From NCBI GenBank assembly GCA_014529385.2, contig CM043958.1, forward strand, positions 123,552,817 to 123,616,816: a DNA stretch of 64,000 nucleotides. The letters are read 5' to 3'. The DNA is from Adiantum capillus-veneris. Its lineage: Eukaryota; Streptophyta; Polypodiopsida; Polypodiales; Pteridaceae. The translations under genes were made by a program, and so were the position numbers. A model generated the notes under the pieces. The model had not been told where the DNA came from and searched no databases. It saw only the letters and a list, made by a program, of their open reading frames with translations. Shown here piece after piece: positions 22,514 to 36,285 of the stretch (position 1 is its first letter; each line of letters begins with the position of its first letter).

Positions 22514-23536
22514 TGTCAAAGGTGGCAGCAAAAGATGTATTGAGGACAAGATCTGGCTCGTGATCCGATGAGTACCTCAACTCCGATCTAGAACACCTGC
22601 AATGCCAAACACATGAACAAGGCACACTTGTGGAGAAGAGAGATCATATAGGTATAATGAGACACAACATCTAAGAATAAGAGAGAGAGAGAGAGAGAGA
22701 CAAATCTGGGAAATTCTCTCCATACTGATAACAATCTACTCATACAAGTGACCTAGGGTGGTCCGACATAAAACTGACATGCCAACGGATAGACCCGAGG
22801 ACACACACAACTGCGACTGCTACTAACACTGCCGATTGCTCTTGCACACGAGACCACTGATATGGCCTCGACATGTGCATCACCTCCAACATGCTCAGAG
22901 AGCATAAATTTGGTGCATCTCCTCCAGGCTAGATCTAGATGTGGATCTAGATCTCGATTGAGGAAACTGGCTACTACATGGACACAAAGCCTGTGAAGGG
23001 CTGCCCTAAAGTGGTATTGCATTGTTGAGATGAACGTTGAGCACCACTCTTACTGCCCAAGGAAAACGTTGGGCTGCTCCTCCTTTGCTAACTTCCGGCT
23101 GCACCAAAAACACCGGTGAGGGTACTGCCTGGCCTCTAAGGGCTACCCCCTTGGGTGCCCAATGGAGGGTGCCCCTAACTGGGACTGATCTGCAATGTGT
23201 AGAAGTAAACACCCCCTCGCTGCCTATATAGGGCTTACAATAGCTTGCCCGACCCACTCCTCCAGCCCCATGACCATAATAAATGGGGGAAAATAGGGGA
23301 AGGGTGGAAAGTGGCACCATATGTCCATAGGGTCAAGGGGGAAAAATACCTAGGGCACTAGGAGCATGCAAGGACATGGAACTGAGCCAAAACCCGAGCT
23401 AAACATGGCTAGACATGACATGATATGAGAGAACAACCTCACACTGGCCGGGCTCAACCACAAAATAGCCCTCACTCCCTAATCTTCTCCTCAGAGATAC
23501 CGGAGCTACCACCATACGGGAATATGAACTCTTATA
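22514..23536 (-). repeat. 5' LTR of the decayed element
   Basis: Starts TGTCAAAGGTGGCAGC at 22514. The other end reads GAACTCTTATA where the partner LTR has GAACTCTAACA, so the terminal dinucleotide has mutated. Followed by target duplication GGTTT. Confidence 0.88.
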
Positions 23537-23541
23537 GGTTT

Positions 23542-23671
23542 ATATGCTTTAAGTAGACCACAAGGGCCTACTTGGTTGAGAATAAACATGATCACCAATA
23601 AGACTAAGGTGGTTACAGAGACTGAGTACGAACCATTGCAAGTTGGATCCATTCTATGGAGAGAGAGAGAC

Positions 23672-23746
<75 letters not shown>

Positions 23747-23750
23747 ATTG
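23542..23750 (+). repeat. Dispersed repeat A, copy 1, right part, with (GA)n
   Basis: Continues the match to 28449-28616 ('TATATGCTTTAAGTAGACCA', 'CTAAGGT..TTACAGAGACTGAGTA'). A (GA)n run of about 40 units, interrupted near its start, occupies 23659-23744; the other copy has (TA)n(GA)n at the same place. Confidence 0.9.
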
Positions 23751-23844
23751 AACCAACCAACCTTGGCAATGAATTGATCGATTGATAAATTTACAATGGA
23801 GACACTAGTTTGCATATATAGTCACCTAGCACTAGTTTGGTACG

Positions 23845-23873
23845 AAAAAGGACACTTAGCGAGTGTCCTTTTT
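23845..23873. other. Perfect hairpin followed by a T-run
   Basis: AAAAAGGACACT - TAGCG - AGTGTCCTTTTT: 12-bp stem, 5-nt loop, T-run after it. It looks like a bacterial or plastid terminator but lies in nuclear repeat DNA, and no organellar gene is seen beside it. Probably the ends of a tiny inverted-repeat transposon or chance. Confidence 0.5.
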
Positions 23874-23879
23874 TTATGA

Positions 23880-25554
23880 TTTTAAATAAAATGGTACATG
23901 GAATCTAGAAAACATGTCAAGGAATTCTTTTGCAAGCTTATAAATTTTTAGCAAAAATATGCATAAAAATTATAATCCCTCACTTTTTTACACAATCACT
24001 TTTGTACACAACTTCAAGTAACTACACTCATGAAAAGCACCTGCACAAAATTGCAGTCGATGTTTCACTTAAAGTTGTACACTCTAAGAAAAAATGAGCA
24101 AGGTGCATACAATAATCCATGGTAACTACTTATATATGTGCTCGGCATTTTTGCAACTGTTATGTAAAAAAACAATTCTTTGTAACTAAAATTAAATATA
24201 GAAATTTGTGTGAGTCAAATATGAAAACATTTGTGAATTTTATTACTGACCACATAAAACATTTGGTTCATCTAAATTTTCAATGTCTTATGTTGCATAT
24301 ATACTAGATCTACAAATCTATTACTTAAGGAAATGCTACTTGATGGCTATGCAAGCCACATTTGCTTTATGTCGTATGAGATTGGGCACCCTCTTGTTGT
24401 ATGTGGTTAATTACAATTGGGATAGCTGGAATGTAATGGTTAATTATTGTGTTGTCTTTTTATTTTTACTAATGGTGAGTTGATGCTGTGTTTTCTTGAC
24501 GGGCCTGACGGGAAAAAGAAAAAACCCGGTGGGCTAAATTGTATATAGCAAAACCTCTTCTAACTTTGGGATTTTGACTAGGAAAATCCTTGGGGAGTGC
24601 ATCCGAGTGTCGGGTACATTAATTTCCTTGTGAATTGACCTAAGGTTATAGAGTCATAGGTCCCTTTTTTTGGATTGAACATGACTCTTAATACGGTAAC
24701 AACTTCTAAAAATATAAAAATCCTTCACCGAGAAAAAAGGTATGAAGCTAGAACAATTGAAAATTTGGAGAGTCGTGGTCATTTTGCAACGAAGCCATTG
24801 GTCCATAAAAGGACCGAAGTTGGTTTTAGAAGATGAGAATAACTAAATAACGAGTTGATAGTCAAGGATCAGATGCCCTATACTACTGTATTGGATATAT
24901 AAAGATCCTTGAAGTTTTTCATTTTATACCACCATAGGATTGAACTGATATACATTTTCACTGCACAATGAGAGATATAATCCTTAATTGGGTAAAAATA
25001 GCTTTTATATATTGAATTGGATGCATAAGGGGGTTACAAACCTTGATTGGGTACAAGTAGTCCTCAGTTGTGTAATTGTATTGAAGATTTCATTGCCTTG
25101 TTTTATGTATTGGTTTATATAGAGAGTGCATTATGTACTATGAAATATTGTTAGTGCATAATATAGCCAATCAGAGATATTATTACTTTAGTTTGTGTTT
25201 TCAAATGATTATCATTGTTTCAATGTAGAAGTTGATTATTCTTTGTAGCCTGTGAAAATAGATGTGTGTTATTGTTAGCAAATCGCAGAGGATGTATAGC
25301 TGATCCTCATATTTATATTTGCATTGACAAATTAATAACATTGTTGTATGCATAATGCCAAGTAAAGAGTGCATTGCAATGTGTTCGATATGTGGATTGA
25401 CAAGAGTGCATTGTAAATCGCATACTATGTAGATTTGATTGCTTTCTTAGTGATCGTTTTTCTAATATATATTGAAAAGAAGAGAAAGTGTTTTTAAAAC
25501 TAAACATCTAGTTCTTATGCTTTCAGCATTAAATTGAAAGCAATGGAGCAAAAA
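23880..25554. other. Non-coding, AT-rich stretch
   Basis: No family recognised in about 1.7 kb. Short AT-rich frames (24119-24483) have no signature. A block near 24500-24540 vaguely recalls Copia LTR R-region wording on the minus strand, but I could not find LTR edges. Confidence 0.4.
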
Positions 25555-27520
25555 ATGTTGGCACAAGTGGTACGAAGAAGGCAAAGAATAAAAAAGCCCC
25601 TGGAAAAGAGTGGGATTATGCTCACAACATACGTAGTCGATATACGGAGTGGCAATGTAAATTTTGCTACCATAAAATCTAGCGGTGCCCCACATATTAG
25701 TGATCATTTTTTGGGTAGCTCTACAAAGAATTGTAAGAAATGTAATCATCCTCAAGCACCTGCAATTGCAAAGCTTTTCAGAGAAGAGCCCACCTGAAAG
25801 AGTGACAAGAGACAGCGGGTACGCAAATCTGTTATGGATGCATGTCAAGAGCAGACAGAGTCAAATATCAACTCTCATAATCATGTGATGATACCAAATA
25901 ACCTTGTAGAATAGCCTATGCAAAGAGAGTAAATGCCAAGCAGTGTTCCTTTTAAGTGACATCATTGCATCAAAGCTTTCAAATGCATTTGCTAGAAGAA
26001 GCACAAACTACACTCGCCAAAGCAATATTTTTCAATGGGAGTGCTCTTGTCATGGTAGACAACAATCATTGGAAACATGCATGGAAGAAAATTAGTGCTC
26101 ATTCGGCCCAGGATTTTCAGCCCCTTTGTATCACACGATACGAAATGACCTCTTGGACAAATGTTGCATCGAAGTTAAAGAACATGTTTCCAAAATAATG
26201 CTTGGGAATATATCATTTTTAGGATGCACAACTGTGAGTGATGGTTGGTCTAATGTTCAAAGAAACACACTGATCAATGTGATGCAGGTTTGTCCAAGGG
26301 GAGAAATGTTCAGAAAAACAGTTGACAAATCTAGTGCAATTTAAAGTGGCAAATATATCTCTGAGATCTTGATTAAAGAAATCAGTGTTGGAAATGTCGT
26401 TCAAGTAGTCATGGACAATGCAAAGAACTGTAAAAATGCTAGCGAATTAATAAAAAAGCGCTTTTCACACATTTTGGCCAATGGTTGCAATACCCACAAT
26501 TTAAACTTGGTACTAAAGGATTGGTTTACTAGGAAGAGGAAACCACATGGTTCACCAAAGTAATTGACATAGCACGACAAGTTGTGAAGTTCATCTTGAA
26601 ATGACAAAGAGTGCTCAATTTGTACAGGATGCACATGTTAGTTATGTTAAAGTTATGTAGGCTGTGATTGACACTTTCAACTGCGCGTCCTTTGATGAAT
26701 GGTAGCTTGAGCATACCTAAAAAATGAAAGATAAAATTACATGCTTACGTGGATCTATAAAGAAGCCTGCTTGGTGGAGAAGTGTAATGGGTGCATACCA
26801 TGTAATGATGCCCATTATGTTCACGATTTGTATCCTTGATCAGAAGGCGCTAAATATGGGTAAAGTGTGGATGACCTTGTGGGCAATCCAACAAAGTCTC
26901 GAAAATTGTGAGGAGTTAAAAGAGTTTGTATTAGATAAAGAGTGGTGACTACCATTCTCTGCTGCAAAATAACAAAGAATTTTGGCCAAGAATTTTCATG
27001 CAAGATGGAAGAGCGCTCATAGTCCACTCATAGTGTAGCTTAAATGCTCGATCTAGAGTATTGGAATTTAGATCTGATGTCCAATACGTTCTACTCCAAT
27101 GTTCAAGATTGAATTGATTGCATATGAGGACATTTAGACTAAAAGAAGGCCCTTTTGAAAACGATTTTGTAATGTCAATGGCAAAAGAGAAACCTACATA
27201 GAAGTGGTGGATGATGAACGGTGGAGACCATTACTCAACCTTACACCCTCTTATAATGAAAGTACTGGCGCAATGTGCAATAAAATCATGCTCGGAGAGA
27301 AACTGAAGTATGTGCAAGTGTGTTCATAGCAAGATTCAAAAGATTCTTGGCAGATAGAGTGGAAAAGTTAGTGTATATGTTTTGCAATGGAAAGATATTG
27401 CATCACATCAAAAGTGTTGGCTACGAAGAGGAAATGCCAGTCTAGGTGTATGATTATCAAAATGAAGACGAAGAAGAGTTCAATGTCGTTGTATCTCAAT
27501 GCACTATATAGACGAAATCG
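25555..27520 (+). pseudogene. hAT-family transposase relic (BED finger, DUF659 type)
   Basis: Pieces of a plant hAT transposase appear in order across frames. A BED zinc finger lies near 25590-25790 ('EWDYAHNIRS', 'WQCKFC', then 'SGAPHISDHFLG' and 'NCKKCNHPQAP'). The DUF659 catalytic core near 26170-26290 has 'GCTTVSDGWSNVQRNTLINV'. The second catalytic block near 26395-26520 has 'VVQVVMDNAKNCKNASELI' and 'NGCNTHNLNLVLKDW'. The C-terminal hAT dimerisation region near 27290-27390 has 'SERN-S-CASVHSKIQKILG' and 'VEKLVYVFCNGKI'. Many stops and frameshifts make it non-functional. I could not identify terminal inverted repeats or an 8-bp target duplication. hAT transposases cut and paste DNA transposons. 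Confidence 0.85.
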
Positions 27521-27902
27521 TGACAATAGATGTGGAAGTTGAATTACAAGAAAACCCACAATACTCAAACTCAGAACAAGATAACAACTTCACATATTCA
27601 ACATAGCTTGAGAGTAGAATGAAGATTGCAAATTTTTAAATTCAACAGCTTGTATTTAATGTGTTCTGATTGTATACAATGCTCCATAGCAGCGAAATTA
27701 CAATATCTGCTACTATCAATGGTTGTGTTCAGAACCTGCATCTTTATTACTATATAGATTTTTCACTAGGGATCTCTTGGAGAGCTTGCTTGAATTTATA
27801 CTCATTTGCCATGCCAAACATATAATATATCCCTTGTGGAATATATTGTGAACAAATTACCAATCGGCTATTGTTGTACCAAGTAGTCTTAACTCCACAA
27901 AC
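27521..27902. other. Short non-coding stretch after the hAT relic
   Basis: About 380 bp, AT-rich, possibly the 3' end of the hAT element; no terminal repeat seen. Confidence 0.35.
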
Positions 27903-28564
27903 TAGTGCATGTGAGAGGACTCAAAGGCAAAACAAAACATGTGACTCCCTCAATGATTTTTGTGTGCATACCAGTGACCCAAAAGCAAATAGAGAAGCAA
28001 ACATGCTCATTCAAACCCGGCCTAAGGAAAAAAATTTAACACTGGATTGGTAATGGGACACTCTTATTTCCTCTTAACCAAGCAACAATCTAGAATCATT
28101 CAAAGAATTCAAATTGAGTTTTTTTCATTCATGAATGTCTCTTATGAGCATGGTCACCATGAAATGCATTTCGACGAGTCTATCATCACACTTAAATGTT
28201 TCGTGGGGTGAAACACCAGGTTACAAGGGTGAAATGTTTTGGCCATAAAACGTTTTGCGCTAACACCTATTATGAGCATATGGGCTATAAATTCCACCTT
28301 TAACTTTGTGCTTGGCAATGATTCTTCAAGCTAACTGTATCAAAAGCATGCGTCATTTTTGTCAATTTTTCATAGTATTAAAAAATGACCATCGTAACAC
28401 TCTTACCAAACTATTCTTAAAAGATAAAATACTCAAAAGACATGGTTTATATGCTTTATGTAGACCACAAGGGCCTACTTTGGTTGAGAATAATCCTGAT
28501 CGCACCAATAGGACTAAGGTAATTACAGAGACTGAGTATGAACCATTGCAATTGGGCTCCATCC

Positions 28565-28616
<52 letters not shown>
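27903..28616 (+). repeat. Dispersed repeat A, copy 2 (unoccupied site)
   Basis: Collinear with 16930-18095 joined to 23542-23750, without the LTR element. The unbroken target reads GACATGGTTTATATGC at 28440-28454. It ends in a (TA)n(GA)n run at 28566-28616. Confidence 0.9.
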
Positions 28617-28714
28617 TGTGGCATCAATAAGCAATATCAAATATTAAATACCAAACTCCACAAGAGGTGACGTGGAGTTTGGGGCTACAATGGTTAGGCC
28701 ATTGATTTCATGAT

Positions 28715-28717
<3 letters not shown>

Positions 28718-28777
<60 letters not shown>
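28718..28777. repeat. (CT)n microsatellite
   Basis: An uninterrupted CT run of about 30 units. Confidence 0.97.
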
Positions 28778-28782
<5 letters not shown>

Positions 28783-30089
28783 GAAAATAGTCCTACGGGT
28801 TTACCTTGTCCATACTTTCCCTCGCACTGTCTCAATCTCTCACCTGCTTGCTGCTAGTCACCTTTCCATGCATTTCACGCCTAGCTTAGCTTAAGTTAAC
28901 ACAAAAAAAACTTATTGAAGTTATGGTCGGCCGCCCAGTGAGCACTAAAGCCACCCATTTTAAGCACCAATTCACCCCCCCTCTCAACTCCTTGGTCTGC
29001 ATAAAAAACAAACAATAAAGAAAGTGAACCAAAGACCTCCTTGGTTGCACAACATCAAAGCCCTTAGCTGCTCATAGGGAAACTTGGCTGTCCACTTCAC
29101 AAGTTTTGAAAAATTATTTTTTTGCGGCTCATATCGAAAACATATGAAAGATCTTGTGTTCACCGTGGTTTACAAAAAAAAACCAAAGGCAGTAGTATAT
29201 CGTCGCATTGAGCTAGCCATCACCAGGTTCCCATAGCCGAAAGTTTGATCGTATTCTTGATTGCCATTGCGATTGGGAACACGGGAGATTAGACGCCCAG
29301 AATTCAATTTACTTGCATCCGACTTGTTCAACTGATCCCCGCTTTTGACCTTGCCTTTGTGCTGCACATTTGGACTGGACGACATCACGGACCGTCTAGC
29401 TAAGTATGAATTATTTAGTTATTTCCTTTATTTTCTCATTGATTTTTCATACCGATCATATATATTTCTATATAGCATAAAAAATTTTAAAAACAAAAAA
29501 AGATATTTCTTTTTAATAAAAAAAGGCATGCAATCATGGCCGATCTTTCACAACCACCCACTGTTGCTAAACAGCTTGCAAACTTGCATAAATCACCTGC
29601 ATATGAACACATGCGAAGGGAAGAATTAGAAGATAAGCTGCTGCACGCTACCACACCGAATCTACACCTGCCCTAATAAAAATATATTAGCAGAAAAGCT
29701 TTCACATTAAAAGATTTTGATGGCACTAAAGATGTCAGCACAATACTCGCATGTATATATTTGGGTTAGCACTACAAATTGGTGTTGAAGTGGAAATTTT
29801 TGAACCCGACTCAACGTCAAAGGCCATTAATCTGACACTCAATGCAGAGAAAATAAAGGCAGACATCAACTTCACGTTTTACTAATACTAACCGTAACAA
29901 TGAAATTTCTTCCTCTCCTAACTTTTACAGGAACAAAGACGAGTGTCATACCTTCATTAAGAGACACAGATTTGATAACTCTGATACCTCTTCTCAACCT
30001 CATGCAAGAACAACAATCACATGCAGCAGAGGGGCAACCAAAATCCTTCCAACAATCAAGGTCCTAGTCAAGCTTCCAACGGTAATAAA
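28778..30089. other. Non-coding stretch
   Basis: No domain recognised. An A/T-rich patch near 29470-29525. The last few hundred bases may belong to the gag end of the Gypsy relic that starts at about 30090, but I could not read it. Confidence 0.4.
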
Positions 30090-30650
30090 AAGGTGAAATG
30101 TTCCAAATGCTTCTAGTTTGGTCATTATGTAGATAAGTGTCCCCTACTAAGAGCAATGGTCATTCCAATGGCCAATCTAATGTAGTCGCATGCAACCACA
30201 ACTAGAGACCATTCAACCAGAACCACTCAAATGATGCACAAATTAACCTCATCAAAGATGCTAATCTCGACGAGAATGAAGTTGAGGTCAATTCTGGTGA
30301 GGGCTATGATCCTAAACATGATGCCAATGATGATCATTCTCCCAGATATTTCTATATCTTCACATACTCTTCTCAAAGTGAAAGGCACAATTAAAGATGA
30401 AGATATCACAATTCTTTTAGATGATGGTAGTAGCCATGACTTCTTTTCTACACAATTGGCACAATAAATTTCTCTTTCACAACTCTCTTCACCTCACAAA
30501 GTCAAAACTCTTTTTAATAATCAACATTTTAACTATAAAACTCAAGTCACTGCTGAAGTTTGCATTGGTGAATTTTCTCATACACGTACATTTATAGTTG
30601 CATCTTTGCATGGTATTGAACTGATTTTGGGGATGCCTTTTTGACATGAA
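30090..30650 (+). pseudogene. Gypsy Gag knuckle and protease remnant
   Basis: Near 30093-30150 'VKCSKCF*FGHYVDKCPL' is a CCHC knuckle (C-X2-C-X4-H-X4-C) with a stop in place of one spacer residue. Near 30385-30450 'DEDITILLDDGSSHDFFS' is the retroviral-type aspartic protease motif, D-D/S-G-S with the usual 'LIDSGSTHNFI' altered. 'GMPF*HEFNP' near 30630 matches the conserved post-protease 'GMPWL' block. Disabled by stops. Confidence 0.8.
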
Positions 30651-31059
30651 TTTAACCCACCAAACAATTACAAAACATGAACTTTAACTCTCACTCATGA
30701 AAACAGAACCTATTCCATCCAAGAGACCCTAGAAAATAAAAAATTCCCACTACTCTCTCGTACTCAAGCTAAACGAGCAGTTCAAAAGAAAGGAAAAACA
30801 AATCTAATGCATGTAAACCAACTTTGTGCTCAAACCAAAACTCCTCAAGACTCTTCACATAATGAATTTCTCTCACAATTTAAACATGTTTCATGCATAA
30901 TCTTCCGCCTAGAACACCACAATCATGACTTAAAGACCATAAATTTGATATTATTCCGGGCAGTGAACCTCCTTGTAGATCACCATACCGTTAAACCCAA
31001 CCGCACACAGAGAAGTACAAAATCATATCACAAACTTACTTGACTAAGGCCTTATTAGA

Positions 31060-31990
31060 CCTATTAGTTCACCATATGGAGCTCCATTACTTATTGTTAA
31101 GAAATATAATGGAAAATTTTGTATGTGTATTGACTACAAGTCTCTAAAAAAGTTCACCATTAAGAATAGATTTCCTTTTCCTAGAGTGGATGATTTGTTG
31201 GAAAAACTCAAAGGGGCAAACATTTTTAACAAAATAGACCTTCAATTGGGGTATCACCAAGTTAAAATGTTTGAAGAAGATGTCTATAAAATTGCATCTA
31301 GAATACAAATATGACACTATCAATTTCTTGTCATGCCATTTGGTCTGACAAATGCACTAGCTACCTTCGCTTGTATGATGAACTGTATTTTCATTAACCA
31401 TCAAGATTTTGTTATTGTATTTTTTAATGATATTCTTATGTTTAACAAATTTGTGCAAGAACATAGGGAGCATTTAACACGTGTCTTTGACCTTCTATCT
31501 CACAGAACCACCTATACTTGAATCCTAAAAAGAGTTCATTTTTCCAATCGGAAATAGAATATTTGGGACATATTGTATTGGGTAAGGGAATACATGTAGA
31601 CCTCAAAAAGATTGAAGCTATACAATCATGGTCTACACCCAAAAACCTATATGAGCGACATTCTTTCATTGGTCTATGCAGTTATTATACGAAGTTTTTT
31701 TATAAGTTTGCTTACAAATTTCACTATTTGACTCTCTTGTTAAAGAAAAACACTCCATATGTATGGATTCACTTACAAGAAAGCTCATTCACTGCACTAA
31801 AAAATGCTCTGACTAATGCACCTGTCTTACCTTTGCTTGATTTTGATCGACCATTCTTTGAAGTAGTCCCTGATGCTAGTGGAAAAGGTATCGCTGCAGT
31901 TCTTATGCAAGATAACCATCCACTTGCATTTGAAAGTCATAAATTTAACCCGTCTGATCTAAATTTAGTACTTATGACAAAGAGTTGATT
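31060..31990 (+). pseudogene. Gypsy reverse transcriptase / RNase H remnant
   Basis: Reads 'ISSPYGAPLLIVKKYNGKF', 'MCIDYKSLKKFTIKNRFPFP', 'NKIDLQLGYHQVK' (first catalytic Asp) and 'VMPFGLTNALATF'. The catalytic YVDD box is 'FFNDIL' near 31414-31437, with the first Asp of the pair changed to Asn. Connection 'YLGHIVLGKGIHVD' at 31557-31600 and RNase H 'FEVVPDASGKGIAAVLMQ' at 31855-31910 follow, then a stop at 31986-31988. In-frame stops and shifts occur near 31311 and 31520. Inactive. Confidence 0.88.
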
Positions 31991-32159
31991 GCTTAGTGCA
32001 TGCTTTGAAAATTTGGAAGCACTATTTAATGGGTGTTGACTTGATAATTAAAACGGATCAACAAAGTACACTTATTATGTCAACCCTTAATAGATGATAG
32101 ACATATTACGTGGCCTACTTTTATTCAAATTTTTCAACCCAACATTTAGTAGTACCAAC

Positions 32160-33260
32160 CTGATAAAGAAAATATTGTGGCTGATACTTTGAGTCAAAGA
32201 CTCTCTCTTAATAATCTATCAATTATTATGGGAACTTCTTTTGATTCTATGCCTGATACTTATGCACAAGATGATGACTTTAAAACCACATCGTTGCATA
32301 TACTTGAAAATTTACACGCATTTCTTGAATACACCATACAAGAAAATTTGCTTTACCTGAAACAAAAATTGTGTGTCACAAAACCATTTTGTATTTTACT
32401 CATTGCAAAATTACATAAACCACCTTATGTTGGACATAGAGGTTTTGCTACTACTTTTCAAAACTTATATCGTGTTTTTTATTGGTCTTCTAGGGAAATT
32501 GATTTAAAACAATATGTTTCATCTTATCTAGTTTTCCAAAAGATTAAAGTAGCAACATGTAAGAACTTAGGTTTGTTACACCCTCTCGTCATTCTTGAAT
32601 GATCTTGGGAACTCATTTCTATGGACTTTGTTACTGGTTTCCACTCACTCCTAACAAACATGATATGATTTGGATTGTTATTGATCATTTTTCTAAGAAA
32701 CCATACTTTATTCCATGCAAGGAAACCCTCACTGAACATAAAGCTGCAGTTCTCTTTTTACAAGCTATTATCACTTACCATGATTTGCCAAAAGTAGTCA
32801 TATCCAATAGAGATTCCAAAATTTGTAGTGCTTTTTGGACTACAGCTTTTGGAAATCCTGGCACTACACTTGATTTCACTTATGCATTTCATCTTGAGCC
32901 TAATGGTTAAACAAAAGTGACTAATCGTACTATTATTGATTTATTGAAAGCTTATGCGTATTCTCAACCCAAGAAGTTGTATGATTACCAATATATTTTA
33001 CAGTTGGCTTATAATAACACCACTCACTCTGCTATAAGTAAGTCTCCATTTGAAATTGTGTATGGTCATTCTCTTCCTACTCTTTCTTCAAGAGTGTTCT
33101 AATATTGTGCCTGTTGTTGCTGATACTTTCACTGTAATTTTTCATGATATTTATGAAAGAGTACACTCTGCTATTAAGCATTCATAGAATTGTACACTGA
33201 GAATGTTAATAAGCACCGCAAAAGCACATGAATTTAAGAAATTTCACGTGATCAATGATT
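32160..33260 (+). pseudogene. Gypsy integrase remnant
   Basis: 'KPPYVGHRGFATTFQNL' and 'CVSSY-LVFQKIK'-like text give the decayed zinc-binding domain. Catalytic core: 'LISMDFVTGF' near 32615-32645 (Asp), 'VVISNRDSKICSAFW' near 32795-32840 (Asp), and 'EPNG*TKVTNRTI' where the family has a Gln-Thr-Glu block, so the catalytic Glu is gone and a stop precedes it (32908-32910). 'YDYQYILQLAYNNTTHSA' and 'SPFEIVYG' follow. Inactive. Confidence 0.88.
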
Positions 33261-35257
<1,997 letters not shown>

Positions 35258-36285
35258 CTAGCCATACATAACGTTTTTGCTTGTCATCTTCCACAATTTA
35301 TACAAAATCTTTGATCCTTTCTTAACCATACATGCTACCCCTTCTTGCCCTCTTTGTTGCTTGAGATTCTTTGACCACATTAATGAATGTACATTGTAAT
35401 CCTCCAAGCCATTAATCCTTTGTGTATCATGCTCCCAAGTTTTAACAAGAAGTACATCATCGGCTTTTCTTGTTAGTTCATATATGTGAACCCCCGTATT
35501 CCATGGGTATCCATTGCAATTCCAAAAACATACTCTCAATTGTAACTCGGCTATATATTTCTATTTGCTCGAGGGACTCGCCTCCTCCTTGGGCACATTT
35601 CTTCACGAGAGATATCCTTGTTTTTCTTATTTCTCTCCTCATATGCCTTGCGATGCATATGTTTTTTCCGAATAGTGAGATCTTCACATACAAAAAATTT
35701 TGTATCCCTCAATAGATCCAACTATTATCAAGGATAATATTTCATTTGGTTTCATCTAGCATGGTGCATACAATTGGCTGTACTCCTGAGCGAGGAGCTC
35801 CTTTCTTACTTGAGTCTATGTGCTCCATAAACCATAACCCTGACATGCCAAAGTGGGTTTTAGAAAAATCTTTGATAACAATGGCAAGAGAAGGAGGTGT
35901 CTCTAGCTTCTCGTTGGGAATTCCACGAATAACAATGTTCTTGGAACGTCGCTCTCATTCCTTTAACTCCTCTACATCCACATTCTTAACATTTGTTGTT
36001 TGAGCCATAGTTTGCAAGAGAGGAATTAGGAACCACATTGTTACCACATACATCGGTCCAAGACTTTTTTGTGCATACAATTTTCATGTCGCATACATCT
36101 CGGCTCATGGTGTCAAATTTCTCTTCTTTCAATACATGGTCATGCTCTACTTTGCTCATGCACTCCTTCAAAGCATTCAAGTCTACAATAGAGCATCTAC
36201 ATTCCTTGACTTCCTCTTCAAGTTGTATCAAACGTGTTTTCTGCATCTCAAGTGTCCTCTTGAGACTCTCTTTCTCAATCACAAG
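35258..36285 (-). pseudogene. LINE 5' portion: ORF1 coiled coil / RNA-binding part and start of endonuclease
   Basis: On the minus strand, 36282-35986 is a charged coiled-coil ('LKRTLEMQKTRLIQLEEEVK', then 'LKECMSKVEHDHVLKEEKF'). After a frame change and one stop comes 'ERRSKNIVIRGIPNEKLE' near 35900-35955, recalling the 'NIIIHGIPE' motif that opens the RNA-binding domain of L1-type ORF1 proteins. Further on, 35539-35258 reads 'MRVCFWNCNGYPWNTG' and 'DDVLLVKTWEHDTQRINGL', the beginning of an AP-endonuclease-type ORF2 ('WNxxG', 'LxET'). The rest of ORF2 is absent at the left edge near 35258. A non-LTR element of different type from the LINE at 48554. Inactive. Confidence 0.7.

Larger units (their letters stand above)
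18096..23536 (-). mobile_element. Old LTR retrotransposon, coding region decayed (probably Copia)
   Basis: Two LTR copies of about 1.05 and 1.02 kb in the same orientation bound a 3.4-kb interior. The minus-strand order is 5' LTR (22514-23536), primer-binding site, interior, polypurine tract (19145-19154), 3' LTR. The tRNA-Met primer site suggests Copia. The only coding hint is 'PTVEFVADILIHKTL' on the minus strand near 19212-19256, resembling the end of Copia RNase H ('ADILTKPL'); I rate that weak. No sizeable ORF remains. The 5-bp target duplication is GGTCT (18091-18095) and GGTTT (23537-23541), one mismatch. LTR divergence is clearly higher than for the element at 9118. Confidence 0.88.
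30090..33260 (+). mobile_element. Old Ty3/Gypsy retrotransposon relic, LTRs not found
   Basis: The domain order knuckle - protease - reverse transcriptase - RNase H - integrase is that of Ty3/Gypsy. Stops and frame changes are frequent, key residues are substituted, and no LTR pair is visible on either side. The integrase wording ('HDLPKVVISNRDSK', 'LAYNNTTHSAISKSPFEIVYG') is ordinary plant Gypsy. Details are in the three domain entries. Confidence 0.9.

Noticed and set aside
24485-24560. Block resembling the Copia LTR 'CCCACTGGGTTTTT' region on the minus strand
   Set aside because: No LTR edges, primer site or second copy; similarity too short to call.
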